In this document: positions 37,348 to 46,112 of the stretch, piece by piece | Position numbering within the stretch: position 1 is the stretch's first letter | How the letters are laid out: the number at the start of each line of letters is the position of its first letter | Assembly: GCF_011064595.1 (NCBI RefSeq) | Contig: NZ_JAALJI010000016.1 | Coordinates: forward strand, 1 to 64,000 | DNA length: 64,000 nucleotides | Source of the DNA: Paludisphaera soli | Lineage (GTDB): Bacteria > Planctomycetota > Planctomycetia > Isosphaerales > Isosphaeraceae | Direction: 5' to 3' | The notes under the pieces: generated by a model | The model's input: the letters and a program-made list of their open reading frames with translations, nothing else | Database searches by the model: none | What the model was told of the DNA's origin: nothing | Translations under genes and position numbers: made by a program

Positions 37348-38217
37348 ATGAGGAGCGTGGCGGTCACCAACGCCAAGGGGGGGGTCGGCAAGAGCACGAC
37401 CGCGATCAACCTGGCCGCGGCGCTGGTCGAGTTCGACCGCCGCGTCCTGCTGGTCGACGCCGACCCGTCCGGGAACGCGGCCCTCGGTTACTTCCCCCGA
37501 GGCGCGCCGCCGGTCGGCCTGGCCGACGCCATGCTCGAAGGATCGGGCCTGGCCGACGTCGCGGTCGCCACCGAGTACCCCGGTCTCGACGTGGTCCCCC
37601 CGGGCGACCGGCTGGGCAACTGCTCGGATCAGATGGGCGGCGTCCAGGGGCTGGGGCAGGGGCGCGAGTTCCGCATCCGCCGGCTGCTCAAGGGGCTGAC
37701 CGGATACGACGTGGTGATCTTCGACACCAGCCCGGTGCTCACCCCGTTGAACGTGGCGATCCTCTACGCCGTCTCCGAAATTTTGATCCCCATCGACCCC
37801 TGCGTCGCGGCCCTCGCCGGCGTCCGGGCGCTGGAGGACCTGGTGCGGACGGTGAGCGAGTTCCGGCTGGAGTTCACCGACGCCGGGCCGCTGGCGATCA
37901 GCGGCGTGCTGATCACGCGGGTCGACCGCACGCTGGTCTCGAAGCAGATCGAGGCCGAGGTCCGCAACTACTTCGGGCCGATCGTCCACGACCTGGTCGT
38001 GCCGGCCTCGGTGAAGTTCCGCGAGGCCTACGCGCGGGGGGTCCCCCTGATCCACTACGACCGACTGGGCGCGGCGGCCTCGGCCTACCGCGCGGCGGCC
38101 TCCGCGTTCCTCGAAGGCCGACGCTCCGCCCAACCGGCGCCGGTCGCGGCGGGCGACGACGACGAGGGGCCGGGAGACCTCGGCGAGCCCGACTCGCGCT
38201 ACCGGGAAGCCTCCTGA
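37348..38217 (+). CDS. parA: ParA-family partition ATPase
   Basis: The 289-residue deviant-Walker ATPase has Walker A KGGVGKSTT at about residues 10-18 with both lysines, A' motif VLLVDADPSGNA at 33-44 and Walker B-like YDVVIFDTSP near 118-127. It lacks the long N-terminal helix-turn-helix of type Ia ParA proteins, so it is the short, type Ib-like form. GGGAGGGGGG precedes the ATG at 37348. It is expected to use ATP-dependent nucleoid binding to move a centromere complex. A ribbon-helix-helix gene follows 128 bp downstream (probable partner) and a replication initiator gene lies beyond. The C-terminal 30 residues are acidic and disordered. Confidence 0.9.
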   Translation: MRSVAVTNAKGGVGKSTTAINLAAALVEFDRRVLLVDADPSGNAALGYFPRGAPPVGLADAMLEGSGLADVAVATEYPGLDVVPPGDRLGNCSDQMGGVQGLGQGREFRIRRLLKGLTGYDVVIFDTSPVLTPLNVAILYAVSEILIPIDPCVAALAGVRALEDLVRTVSEFRLEFTDAGPLAISGVLITRVDRTLVSKQIEAEVRNYFGPIVHDLVVPASVKFREAYARGVPLIHYDRLGAAASAYRAAASAFLEGRRSAQPAPVAAGDDDEGPGDLGEPDSRYREAS

Positions 38218-38345
38218 GCGCCGGCCGCCGCGCGCGGCCGGTACCGATGTTTGGACCCTAGTTGCCCGCGTCCCCGACGCGGGCTCGCGACCGATACCAG
38301 GCGACCCCGGCGATCGACGGACCCGACGGGGAAGGGAGGTGGACC

Positions 38346-38819
38346 ATGAGCAGCGCGACACGACGCGGCGGCATCCCCGGGCCGGAGAACCGGACGGGCC
38401 TGACCAGGCCGAGCATGACCGAGGCCGAGTTCGAGCGCCGGATCAACGCCCCGGCCAACGCGGGGGGGGACCCCCCCGCGAGTTCGGCGACGGCCGCCGA
38501 GCCGATGGACGCGGAGCCGGCCGCCGACCAGGAGCCGGCGGGGCGTTCGGCCCCGTCGTCCTCGTCGTCGCGCTCCCGCGCCAGCCGGGCGAAGCCCGCC
38601 AAGCCCCGGCGGGTGCAGCGGATGTTCGCCATCGAGGAGGACGTCGACAAGAAGCTCTGGCTATACGCGATCCACATGGGCAAGGACCGCTCGGAGGTCG
38701 TCAACGACCTCCTGCGGCCGCTGGTCGCGTCGATGGTCCTGTACGACTCCCGCGACCGCCGCTCGGGCCGCAACGCCGAGGCCCCCGCCGACCGCGAGAT
38801 GGAAGGCGACGCCGCCTGA
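38346..38819 (+). CDS. Ribbon-helix-helix-like partition/copy-control protein
   Basis: This 157-residue protein has an excellent ribosome-binding site (GGAGGT, 5 bases before ATG 38346). The first 85 residues are low-complexity (Ala, Pro, Ser, Arg). The C-terminal domain, VQRMFAIEEDVDKKLWLYAI then HMGKDRSEVVNDLLRPLVAS, has the strand-helix-helix pattern of RHH proteins with a Ser/Glu-rich turn (DRSEVVNDLL). In short-form ParA systems the centromere-binding partner is typically a small RHH protein with a flexible N-terminal arm, as here, which makes ParB/ParG-like function the first guess. Copy-number repression of repA is the alternative. There is no recognisable ParB homologue nearby. Confidence 0.65.
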   Translation: MSSATRRGGIPGPENRTGLTRPSMTEAEFERRINAPANAGGDPPASSATAAEPMDAEPAADQEPAGRSAPSSSSSRSRASRAKPAKPRRVQRMFAIEEDVDKKLWLYAIHMGKDRSEVVNDLLRPLVASMVLYDSRDRRSGRNAEAPADREMEGDAA

Positions 38820-39091
38820 CCTCGTCGCGAGCCGATCGAGCCGGCGTGGTTACGACCCGCCCGGCCGTCGCGACCGACACGCCCGCCGCCGCCCGGACGA
38901 ACCGGCTCATCCGTCGGATCGGATCCGAACCGCGCGCGGCCCGTCCCGACCGCCGAGACCTCGGCGGGGCAGGGGGGGGGCAGAACCTTCGCCCGGTCGG
39001 CCTGTCCCTTGAGGCGCGCGGACGAGCGGCGGCGCTCGTCGGGTGGCGAGGCATGCCGTCCGGCCGGTGGATGGACCCCGGAGGAGGCCGC
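38820..39091. other. Intergenic region between convergent RHH and repA genes
   Basis: No gene is seen. A short inverted repeat (CGCCGAG / CTCGGCG at 38951-38966) and a run of G near 38972 could act as a weak terminator. Confidence 0.4.
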
Positions 39092-40621
39092 TTAAGAAGC
39101 GACGTCCTCGGGGAAGAGCGAGGGCTGGCTCGGGCCGAGCTTGCCGTCGCGGAGGCGGGCCTCCAGGGCGGCGAGGCAGAGGGGCTCCAGCATCTTCTTC
39201 CAGCGGCCGAGGCCGGGGTTCTCGGCCTTGACGGTCGCCAGGATGGAGTCGCGTTGATCGGTCGGGAGCTTCTCCCAGGCGGCCTTCAGGCGGGCCTCGC
39301 GGTCGACCTCGCCGCGGGCGACGACCTCGGCCTCGGCCTTCGTCGCGGCGGCCTTCCGCTCGGCGTCCTCGCGGGTCGCCCGGGCGGCCTTCTTCGCGGC
39401 CTCGGCCCCGGCCGCGGACTTGAAGTCGTTCGGCTCCTGGTAGTCCGAGCGGATCGACGCCACGAGGTAGCCCGCGGGGTTCTTGCCGACCCGCTTGTCC
39501 TCGTTGCGGATCAGCCAGTCGAACACCTCGACCTTGGTCAGGATCCGCCCCGCCGGGTGCTCGGCCACCAGCTCCTGCGCGGCCTTGGCGGTCACGCCCC
39601 GGGACCGGAGCGCGGCGACCAGCTCGGAGGGCTCCTCGTCCGATCCCTCCACCCCCGTCGCGCCGCCGCGACGGCCCCGGATCAGGATGATCCGCCAGGT
39701 CCCGCGCTTGACGTACGAGTACCGCTCGTCGGGCGAGAGGACCTCCAGGAAGCCGAGCTGCTCCAGCTCCTCCAGGGCCGGCTTGAGCCGACGCTTCAGC
39801 TCGGTCGGCGCGTAGGACCGGCTCAGGCCGATGTGCTCGCACGCCAGCGTCCGCAGGTCGAAGTCGAGCCGCATCCGGCGGTAGAACCGCTTGTCCAGGA
39901 ACCGGTACATCCGCTTGGTCGTCGGCAGCCGGAGCTTCAGGTACAGCTCCAGGTCGAGCTGCTTGAGGTTGCCGCTCTGGAAGCTCTGGAACATCACGTC
40001 GTTCCACTTGAAGCTGGAGAGGGGCAGGGGGGGCTTGTCCGCCTTCGCCGCCGTCCCCTTGCCGGCCTTCGACCGCGCCGAGGACTTCCGCCAGCGTTCG
40101 CGGTCGTAGAGCGTCACGTTGTCCAGGACGTGGAACTGCTCGTCGACCCAGCTCTTGGCCGTGTTGTCCCACCAGGCGTTCTCGTACATCAGGACCACGC
40201 CCACCCAGCGGTGCAGCGCCTCCTCGATGCGGCGGTAGCTCTGGCCGCTCTGGGGCCAGCCGAGGAGCTCGATCAGCTCGTACCGCGAGAACGGGACCCG
40301 GGCGTCGGTGAAGTTGCTCCGGCGCTTGGTGAGCTGGATCAGGCCGACCAGGACCTCGTCGTCGAGCGACGTCGGCAGGCCGTGCTTGTGGGTCCCCATG
40401 ATCGTCAGCCGGCGGATGATCGGCGGGCTGTCGCGCAACTCCAGGCGATCCTCGAAGACCAGGGTCGTCTGGCCGTCCGGCACCCGATCCGTCAGGGCGG
40501 CGATCGGGAACTCGGCGAGGTTCAGCTCGTCCTTCCAGCCGGCGTCGCTCGACGTCGACGTCTCCTCGGCCGGCGGCTCGGCCAGCGTCGCGTCCTCGAA
40601 CATGAGTTCCCGATCGTCCAT
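39092..40621 (-). CDS. Plasmid replication initiator, RepA/RPA family
   Basis: The product is 509 residues. Residues 60-330 match the Replication initiator protein A (RPA, PF10134-type) fold: TIMGTHKHGLPTSLDDEVLV then GLIQLTKRR, FSRYELIELLGWPQSGQSYR, WNDVMFQSFQSGNLKQLDLE, KRMYRFLDKRFYRR and AYAPTELKRRLKPALEELEQ-type winged-helix segments. Such initiators bind origin iterons as monomers and help open the origin. Residues 400-460 are a charged Ala/Lys/Glu helix, probably a coiled coil. The ATG at 40621 faces an AT-richer region and nine iterons, the expected binding sites. The gene converges on the parA operon. The assignment is by remembered family signature, but the context is strongly consistent. 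Confidence 0.85.
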   Translation of the reverse strand: MDDRELMFEDATLAEPPAEETSTSSDAGWKDELNLAEFPIAALTDRVPDGQTTLVFEDRLELRDSPPIIRRLTIMGTHKHGLPTSLDDEVLVGLIQLTKRRSNFTDARVPFSRYELIELLGWPQSGQSYRRIEEALHRWVGVVLMYENAWWDNTAKSWVDEQFHVLDNVTLYDRERWRKSSARSKAGKGTAAKADKPPLPLSSFKWNDVMFQSFQSGNLKQLDLELYLKLRLPTTKRMYRFLDKRFYRRMRLDFDLRTLACEHIGLSRSYAPTELKRRLKPALEELEQLGFLEVLSPDERYSYVKRGTWRIILIRGRRGGATGVEGSDEEPSELVAALRSRGVTAKAAQELVAEHPAGRILTKVEVFDWLIRNEDKRVGKNPAGYLVASIRSDYQEPNDFKSAAGAEAAKKAARATREDAERKAAATKAEAEVVARGEVDREARLKAAWEKLPTDQRDSILATVKAENPGLGRWKKMLEPLCLAALEARLRDGKLGPSQPSLFPEDVAS

Positions 40622-40764
40622 CCCGATGCTCCCGTCGTTCGGCTCGGAGGCTGTGGCATCGAGATCCGTCCCGTTCCCCGTCGTCCTGCTCTTCCCGGTC
40701 GAGAAATCGAGAATGACAACATCAGGGGGCGGCCCCCCGCTGTTTGTCTTTTAGTCTCTACAAG

Positions 40765-40804
40765 AGTCTAGAAACAAATTCTCTGCATCGCAAGGCCTTG
40801 TCAA
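40765..40804 (-). promoter_or_regulatory. Candidate promoter of the replication initiator gene
   Basis: On the minus strand TTGCGA (40788-40793) and TAGACT (40765-40770) are 17 bases apart. A TTGACA lies slightly upstream (40799-40804). The perfect 10-bp palindrome CAAGGCCTTG (40791-40800) overlaps the -35 and could be a repressor site. Confidence 0.35.
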
Positions 40805-40826
40805 TCAAGAACTTACAAGGGCTAAC

Positions 40827-41366
40827 TATGTCCGGTTAATCGGTAGTGGTATGTCCGGTTGATCGTGAGTGCAGGCCCCAAGTATGTCCGGGCTATCGTG
40901 GGAAGTATGTCCCGGTAATCGCTAAAACGGCCTCGATCCATGCTCGGTTTATCGGTGTGGCCCGATGTCCACTGCGGTTCGAACATCGTTAGTGTTCGGA
41001 TGCGCCAGATCGGGGGCTTCCCCGAAGTATGCGCCATGAATCGGCGTGTTCTCCTGGACACGACGAATCGTCCCGAGAAGGAGACCTCGACGACCCTCGC
41101 GAGGCGGCGCGGGGAAGGGGGCGGCCGTCAGGCTCGATGATCCCGGATCGGGGCCTGGGAGGCTCCAGGGAGCCGGAATCGCGAGGGCCGACGAGTATGC
41201 TCGGTTAATCGGTGTGAACGCCTGGACTGGACCGACTGCGAAGGACGTCGGCCCGGCGGAAGTATGTCCGGTTAATCGTGCCTCGCCCGACGGGTCGGGC
41301 GGATCCGGGGGACCTGGGGTAGGTCGAGTCGGCTCGACGGCGGTGCAAAGCATGTCCGGTTAATCG
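40827..41366 (+). repeat. Nine iterons, consensus TATGTCCGGTTAATCG
   Basis: The 16-base units are all in the same orientation and start at 40827, 40850, 40883, 40906, 40939, 41028, 41196, 41263 and 41351. Units 1 and 8 match the consensus exactly; unit 9 differs at the first base; units 2, 3, 4, 5 and 7 have one to three changes; unit 6 is the most diverged. The first five start-to-start spacings alternate 23, 33, 23, 33; later ones are 89, 168, 67 and 88. They lie directly beside an RPA-family initiator gene, so they are its probable binding sites and also candidate copy-control elements. Confidence 0.9.
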
Positions 41367-41633
41367 TGGGTGCATCGCGATGAGACGAGGCGACGGCGGG
41401 AGTCGCCTCGCTTGCATGGAAGATTGCGAAAATGGGCCGTCTCTTTTCGCCGAGGCCGTCGTATGGACTAGGGTGGACTTGGGGCTTGCTCGGCGTCGTT
41501 GGTGTTTGACGGGGCGACTCGTTAGACTGGAGAGGCCGATTCGGACGGCGGCGGCGAGGCCGCCGCGAAGCCCCGCTCATCCGAACTCGGGAATCGTGCC
41601 CCCGCGCACCGCACCACTTGAAGAGGCCGCTCC
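41367..41633. other. Leader region of the TPR-protein gene
   Basis: No gene is seen. It lies between the last iteron and the TPR gene and presumably includes its promoter; no convincing -35/-10 pair was found. Confidence 0.4.
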
Positions 41634-44600
41634 ATGGGACCGAAGACCTTGAGGCGCACGGCCATCGCGGCCGTCGTCCTCGTCTTGGGCGTCGTTTCCG
41701 TCGTCCTGCTCCAGCGATATCAGGTGTCCCGGCTGGGGCGGAGCAACCTCGCCGCGGCCGAGGCGGCCGAGAAGGCCGGCGACCTGGCGAAGGCCGAGGA
41801 GGCCTACCTTCAGCACGTCATGGTCTTCCCCCAGGACCAGGACGCCCAGGTCAGGTACGCCGGAGTCCTGCTGGCGCGGTCGAAGACCCCGGCGCGGATG
41901 GGCCAGGCGATCCAGATCTATCGGGACGTCCTGGGCCGCGACCCGGGCCGGGACGACGTCCGCCGGTCGATGGCCGAGCTGCTGATGGAGGTGGGGGGGC
42001 CGGAGAACCTCCGGGACGCGCGGAGCCAGATCGGCGTCCTGCTGAGGAAGTCGCCCGATGACGGCGACCTGATCTACATGAGGGGCCGCTGCGAGCAAGC
42101 CGCCGGCGACGACGCCGAGGCGGTGGAGTCGTTCCGGCTGGCTTACGAGCGCAAGGCCAAGGACCGGTTCGACGCCCGCCAGCGGGCGGCGTCGATCCTC
42201 CGCGACCGCCAGAACAACCCGACGGACGCCGACAAGCTCATCGACGAGATGGTCCAGGCCGACCCCGGCGACTACCGCGTCTACCTGGAACGGGGCCGCT
42301 ATCGCAGCCGGAACCTCAAGGCCGGCGAGGACGCGGGCCCCGCCCTGGCCGACTTCCGCGAGGCCCTGAAGCTGGCGCCCAAGCAGGCGGAGGTGTACCT
42401 GGAGCTTTCCCAGGCCGCCCTGCGGCAGGTCCCGCCCGACGCGGCCGAGGCGGCGCGGGTGCTCCAGCAAGGCCTGGAGGCCGACCCCAAGGCGGGCCGG
42501 CTCTACCTGGCCTCGGCCCTGCTGTCCCTGCGCTCGGGCGACTCGTCGGCCTGCATCCGGACCCTTCAGAAGGGCCTTGAGGCCCTCCCCGACGACATCG
42601 AGCTCAGGCTCACGCTGGCGGACCTGCTCGCCCAGCGCGGCGCGACGATCGAGCTCCGCGACCAGGTCCAGGAGCTGAGGCGGATCGGCCTGAAATTCTA
42701 CGCCGACTACTTCACGGCGTATTCGCTGGTGAACGCGCGGGACTGGGCCGCGGCCCGGAAGCTGCTGCTCGACGAGGTGGCGTCGCTGGACCTCTCGGGG
42801 AGCCCCGACGTCCGCGCCAAGGTCAACAACCTGCTGGCCCGCTGCTACGCCGGGCTGGGGGACGTCGAGCGGCAGCGCACGGCCCTGGCCAGCGCCATCC
42901 GCGACGACCCCAAGAACGTCCAGGCCAAGCTGACCTGGGCGGCCGACCTGGCGGCCCAGGGCCAGGTGAATCAGGCGATCGACGAGTACCGCTCGCTGGC
43001 CGAGTCCGCCCCGACGGCCCGCCTGCCCCTGATCCAGCTCCTGATCGCCCAGAACCGCCGCATCCCCGCCGCCCAGCGCGACTGGGCCGAGGTCGAACGG
43101 CTGGTGGCGCAGCTCGCGAAGGACGAGCCGACGTCGTCGCGGCCGACGGCCATGCAGGCCCAGGTGCTGCTCGGCCAGGGCCGCCGCGACGAGGCGGTGG
43201 CGTTGCTGGAGGCCGCCCGCTCCAAGAATCCGCGCGACCCCGACGCCAAGCTCCTCTGGGTCGCCCTGGCCGAAATCCAGTTGCAGAAGAAGGACTACCC
43301 CGCCGCGCTGCGGACCCTCGACGAGGGCCGCGCCGCCCTGGGAGACGCGCCGGAGTTCCGCCTGGCCCGCGTCCGGGTCGTGGCCGCTCGGGGAGGGCCC
43401 GGGACCGCCGCCGAGCTGGTCGCCCTGGCCGACGACGTCGGCTCGGTGCCGGCGGAATCCCGCGGCCTCCTGCTGGAGACGATCGGCGAGGAGCTGACGC
43501 GGCTCGACGCCCGCGACGAGGCCGTCGCCGTCTGGACCCGCCGGGCCGAGCTGGCCCCCAAAGACCTGAGGCCCCGGCTCCAGTTGCTGTCCCTGGCCCT
43601 CCCGATCAAGGCCGACCCCACCCCCGAGGAGGTCGCCAAGGGCCGGAAAGCCATCGAGGACGCCCTGGCGGAAGTGCGCCGCGTCGAGGGGAGCGAGGGC
43701 TACATGGGCCGCTACGGCGAGCTCGAATACCTGCTCTGGCAGGCCGCCCGCGCCACCGACGCGACCGAGAAGGCCCGGCTTCGCAGCGAGGCCCGCGGCC
43801 TACTTGCCGAGCTGCGCTCGCGACGCCCCGACTGGTCGGTCGTCCCGCTGATCGCCGCCAAGATCGAGGAGCAGGACCTCGACATGGCCAAGGACGAGCA
43901 GGACAAGGAGCGTCGCATCGGCCGCGCGGCCGACCTCTACCGCCAGGCGGTCGAGATGGGCCAGCGCAACCTCGGGACCGTCAAGCGCGCGACCGAGCTG
44001 CTTATGGCCGCAGGCCGGACCTCCGAGGTCGGCCCGCTCTGGAGCAAGGTCCCGATGCTCAGCGAGGGATCGGCGTCGTCCAGCGTCCTGGAGCGTTCGC
44101 TGCTGGAGAAGTCGATCGGCGACAAGGAGTACGACAAGGCCGAGGAGGTGGTCCGGCAGCGGATCGCCGCCCGTCCCCAGGACTACTCGGAGCGCATCCA
44201 GCTGGCGCAGCTCCTGCTGCTGCAGAAGCGCCCCGACGAGGCCGAGGCCGAGCTGCGCAAGGCCCTGGCCGACGAGCCGACCGACCCCAACCGCTACATC
44301 TACCTCGTCCAGTTCCTGGTCGTGACCGGCGGCGTCGACAAGGCCCAGGAGGTCGCCGGCCAGGTCGAGAAGAACGTGGAGCGGACGAGGGCCCCGCTGA
44401 CGCTGGCCGCCTGCGCCGACCTGATCGCCCAGGGCTACCAGGCGGCCGCCCAGGACGCCCCCCGGGCCAAGTGGCTGGCGACGGCCAAGGCCGCCTACGG
44501 CCGGGCGCTGGCCGCCAAGCCCGACGACTTCAGCCTCCGCCGGGGCTACGTCGAGTTCCTGCTCCGCAGCCAGCTCGTCGACGACGTCGAGAAGGAGCTG

Positions 44601-46061
44601 ACGGCCATCGTCAAGCCCCCGGCCGACGCCAAGGCCGCCCCCGCCGTCTCGGCCGAGGACCTGGCCTGGGCCAAGCGCACCCTGGCCCTGACGCACGTCG
44701 CCCGCTCCGAGCTGGGCGGGGACTACCAGCAGGCCCTCAAGGCCCTCTACCTCTACGCGCCGCCGGACAAGCCCGAGGCCGAGGCGGCCGCCAAGGAGCC
44801 GCAGGACCTCCGGGTCCTGGCGCGGGTGTTCGAGGCCCAGAAGATCATCCCCTACCGGATGAAGGCCATCGCCATCCTGGAGAAGCTCAAGGCCGAGAAC
44901 CAGGCCAGCGACGACGACCGCTTCCTCCTGGGCCGGCTGTACGCGGCCGACGGCCGCTGGGACGAGGCGCATCGCACCTATCAGCAGCTGGTGCGCGACG
45001 CCGCCGATCCGAGGTCGTCCCAGGCCCTCAACCAGCAGGTGGTCCGCATCGTCCACTTCGCCATGCAGCTGATCGCCCGCGTCAAGTCGGGGGGGGGCGG
45101 TCCCGACTCGGCCGACGCCAAGGAGGCCCAGCAGCTGATCGACCGCGTGCGGAAGATCCAGCCCGACGGCTTCAACGTCCTGGCCCTCCAGTGCCGGCTC
45201 GACGCGGCCACCGGCAAGGCCGACGCGGCCAAGGCCCGCATCCAGGAGATCGCCGACCGCCCCGAACTGGACCCGAGGCTCGCCCGCGTCGCCGCCGACC
45301 TGGCCGAGAGCCTGGGCCTGCACGACCTGGCCGAGGGCCTGTTCAAGCGGAACGCCACCGCGACGGCCCGCCTGGAGGACCAGCTCGACTACGCCGCCTA
45401 TCTCGGCCGCCGCGGCCGGGTCAAGGAGGCGCTCGACGTCTGCGAGCCGCTCTGGAAGGCCACCCCCAACCCCGAGCCGATCGCCCCCACCGTCATCGCC
45501 GTCCTGCTCTCCTCGCGCACCTACAACGACGCCGAGCAGATCGGCCGGGTCTCCGGCTGGATCGAGCGCGGCCTGCAGCAGAACCCCAAGTCGCCCCTGC
45601 TGACGATCGCCCTGGCCACCCTCCGCGACCGCCAGCAGCGCTACGACGAGGCCGTCGCCCTCTACCGCAAGGCCGTGGAGCTGCGGGGCGGCGAGGTCAT
45701 CCCGCTGAACAACCTGGCCTGGCTGCTCAGCCTCCAGGGCGAGAAGGGGGCGGCCCCGCTGGAGATGATCAACAAGGCGATCGCCCTGCGGGGTCCGATC
45801 CCCGAGTTCCTCGACACCCGAGGCGTCGTCTACCTGAACAAGGGCGAGAGCCGACGCGCCATCGAGGACCTGGAGAACGCCGTCGCCATCGACCCCTCCG
45901 CCGGCCGCTATTTCCACCTGGCGCGGGCCTACCTGGAGGCCGGCGACGTCGAGGCCGCCAAGCGCAGCCTCGCCAAGGCCCGCGACCGGGGCCTCGGCGA
46001 CGACGACATCCACCCGCTCGAACGCTCCGCCCTGTCCCAGGTCGAGAAGGCCCTGAAATGA
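41634..46061 (+). CDS. Membrane-anchored TPR-repeat protein (1,475 aa)
   Basis: An N-terminal membrane helix (about residues 8-27, TAIAAVVLVLGVVSVVLLQR) is followed by an extracytoplasmic or cytosolic solenoid of tetratricopeptide repeats over most of the length. Examples are AEKAGDLAKAEEAYLQHVMV near residue 45, RGRCEQAAGDDAEAVESFRL near 150 and YDEAVALYRKAVELRGGEVI near 1340. The repeats are broken by less regular helical linkers. The architecture resembles the large TPR proteins that accompany exopolysaccharide assembly (PrsT/Wzy-associated scaffolds), and a polysaccharide gene cluster begins just downstream. A scaffolding role there is inference. The ATG at 41634 has AGAGG upstream. The gene is transcribed away from the origin region. 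Confidence 0.85.
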   Translation: MGPKTLRRTAIAAVVLVLGVVSVVLLQRYQVSRLGRSNLAAAEAAEKAGDLAKAEEAYLQHVMVFPQDQDAQVRYAGVLLARSKTPARMGQAIQIYRDVLGRDPGRDDVRRSMAELLMEVGGPENLRDARSQIGVLLRKSPDDGDLIYMRGRCEQAAGDDAEAVESFRLAYERKAKDRFDARQRAASILRDRQNNPTDADKLIDEMVQADPGDYRVYLERGRYRSRNLKAGEDAGPALADFREALKLAPKQAEVYLELSQAALRQVPPDAAEAARVLQQGLEADPKAGRLYLASALLSLRSGDSSACIRTLQKGLEALPDDIELRLTLADLLAQRGATIELRDQVQELRRIGLKFYADYFTAYSLVNARDWAAARKLLLDEVASLDLSGSPDVRAKVNNLLARCYAGLGDVERQRTALASAIRDDPKNVQAKLTWAADLAAQGQVNQAIDEYRSLAESAPTARLPLIQLLIAQNRRIPAAQRDWAEVERLVAQLAKDEPTSSRPTAMQAQVLLGQGRRDEAVALLEAARSKNPRDPDAKLLWVALAEIQLQKKDYPAALRTLDEGRAALGDAPEFRLARVRVVAARGGPGTAAELVALADDVGSVPAESRGLLLETIGEELTRLDARDEAVAVWTRRAELAPKDLRPRLQLLSLALPIKADPTPEEVAKGRKAIEDALAEVRRVEGSEGYMGRYGELEYLLWQAARATDATEKARLRSEARGLLAELRSRRPDWSVVPLIAAKIEEQDLDMAKDEQDKERRIGRAADLYRQAVEMGQRNLGTVKRATELLMAAGRTSEVGPLWSKVPMLSEGSASSSVLERSLLEKSIGDKEYDKAEEVVRQRIAARPQDYSERIQLAQLLLLQKRPDEAEAELRKALADEPTDPNRYIYLVQFLVVTGGVDKAQEVAGQVEKNVERTRAPLTLAACADLIAQGYQAAAQDAPRAKWLATAKAAYGRALAAKPDDFSLRRGYVEFLLRSQLVDDVEKELTAIVKPPADAKAAPAVSAEDLAWAKRTLALTHVARSELGGDYQQALKALYLYAPPDKPEAEAAAKEPQDLRVLARVFEAQKIIPYRMKAIAILEKLKAENQASDDDRFLLGRLYAADGRWDEAHRTYQQLVRDAADPRSSQALNQQVVRIVHFAMQLIARVKSGGGGPDSADAKEAQQLIDRVRKIQPDGFNVLALQCRLDAATGKADAAKARIQEIADRPELDPRLARVAADLAESLGLHDLAEGLFKRNATATARLEDQLDYAAYLGRRGRVKEALDVCEPLWKATPNPEPIAPTVIAVLLSSRTYNDAEQIGRVSGWIERGLQQNPKSPLLTIALATLRDRQQRYDEAVALYRKAVELRGGEVIPLNNLAWLLSLQGEKGAAPLEMINKAIALRGPIPEFLDTRGVVYLNKGESRRAIEDLENAVAIDPSAGRYFHLARAYLEAGDVEAAKRSLAKARDRGLGDDDIHPLERSALSQVEKALK

Positions 46062-46071
46062 CCCGGCGGAC

Positions 46072-46103
46072 GGGCCGGGGCCGGCCCCCTGCGGCCCCGG
46101 CCC
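46072..46103. terminator. Bidirectional terminator between convergent genes
   Basis: The perfect 11-bp stem GGGCCGGGGCC (46072-46082) with its partner at 46093-46103 has a 10-base loop. It lies between the stops of the TPR gene (46061) and rfbA (46113). Confidence 0.6.
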
Positions 46104-46112
46104 CGACCGGCG

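Larger units (their letters stand above)
40740..41370. other. Candidate iteron-type replication origin
   Basis: A less GC-rich stretch (40740-40830) directly upstream of the initiator gene is followed by nine same-orientation iterons up to 41366. This is the layout of theta-replicating plasmid origins: AT-rich opening region plus initiator-binding iterons next to the rep gene. I did not find a good DnaA box. Function is inferred. Confidence 0.75.

Noticed and set aside
41028-41043. Sixth iteron as a possibly random match
   Set aside because: It is the most diverged unit but keeps TATG and AATCG at the correct spacing and orientation, so I kept it while flagging its weakness.
40827-41366. CRISPR array or transposon ends
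   Set aside because: Units are 16 bases at irregular spacing, next to a rep gene, with no cas or transposase gene.
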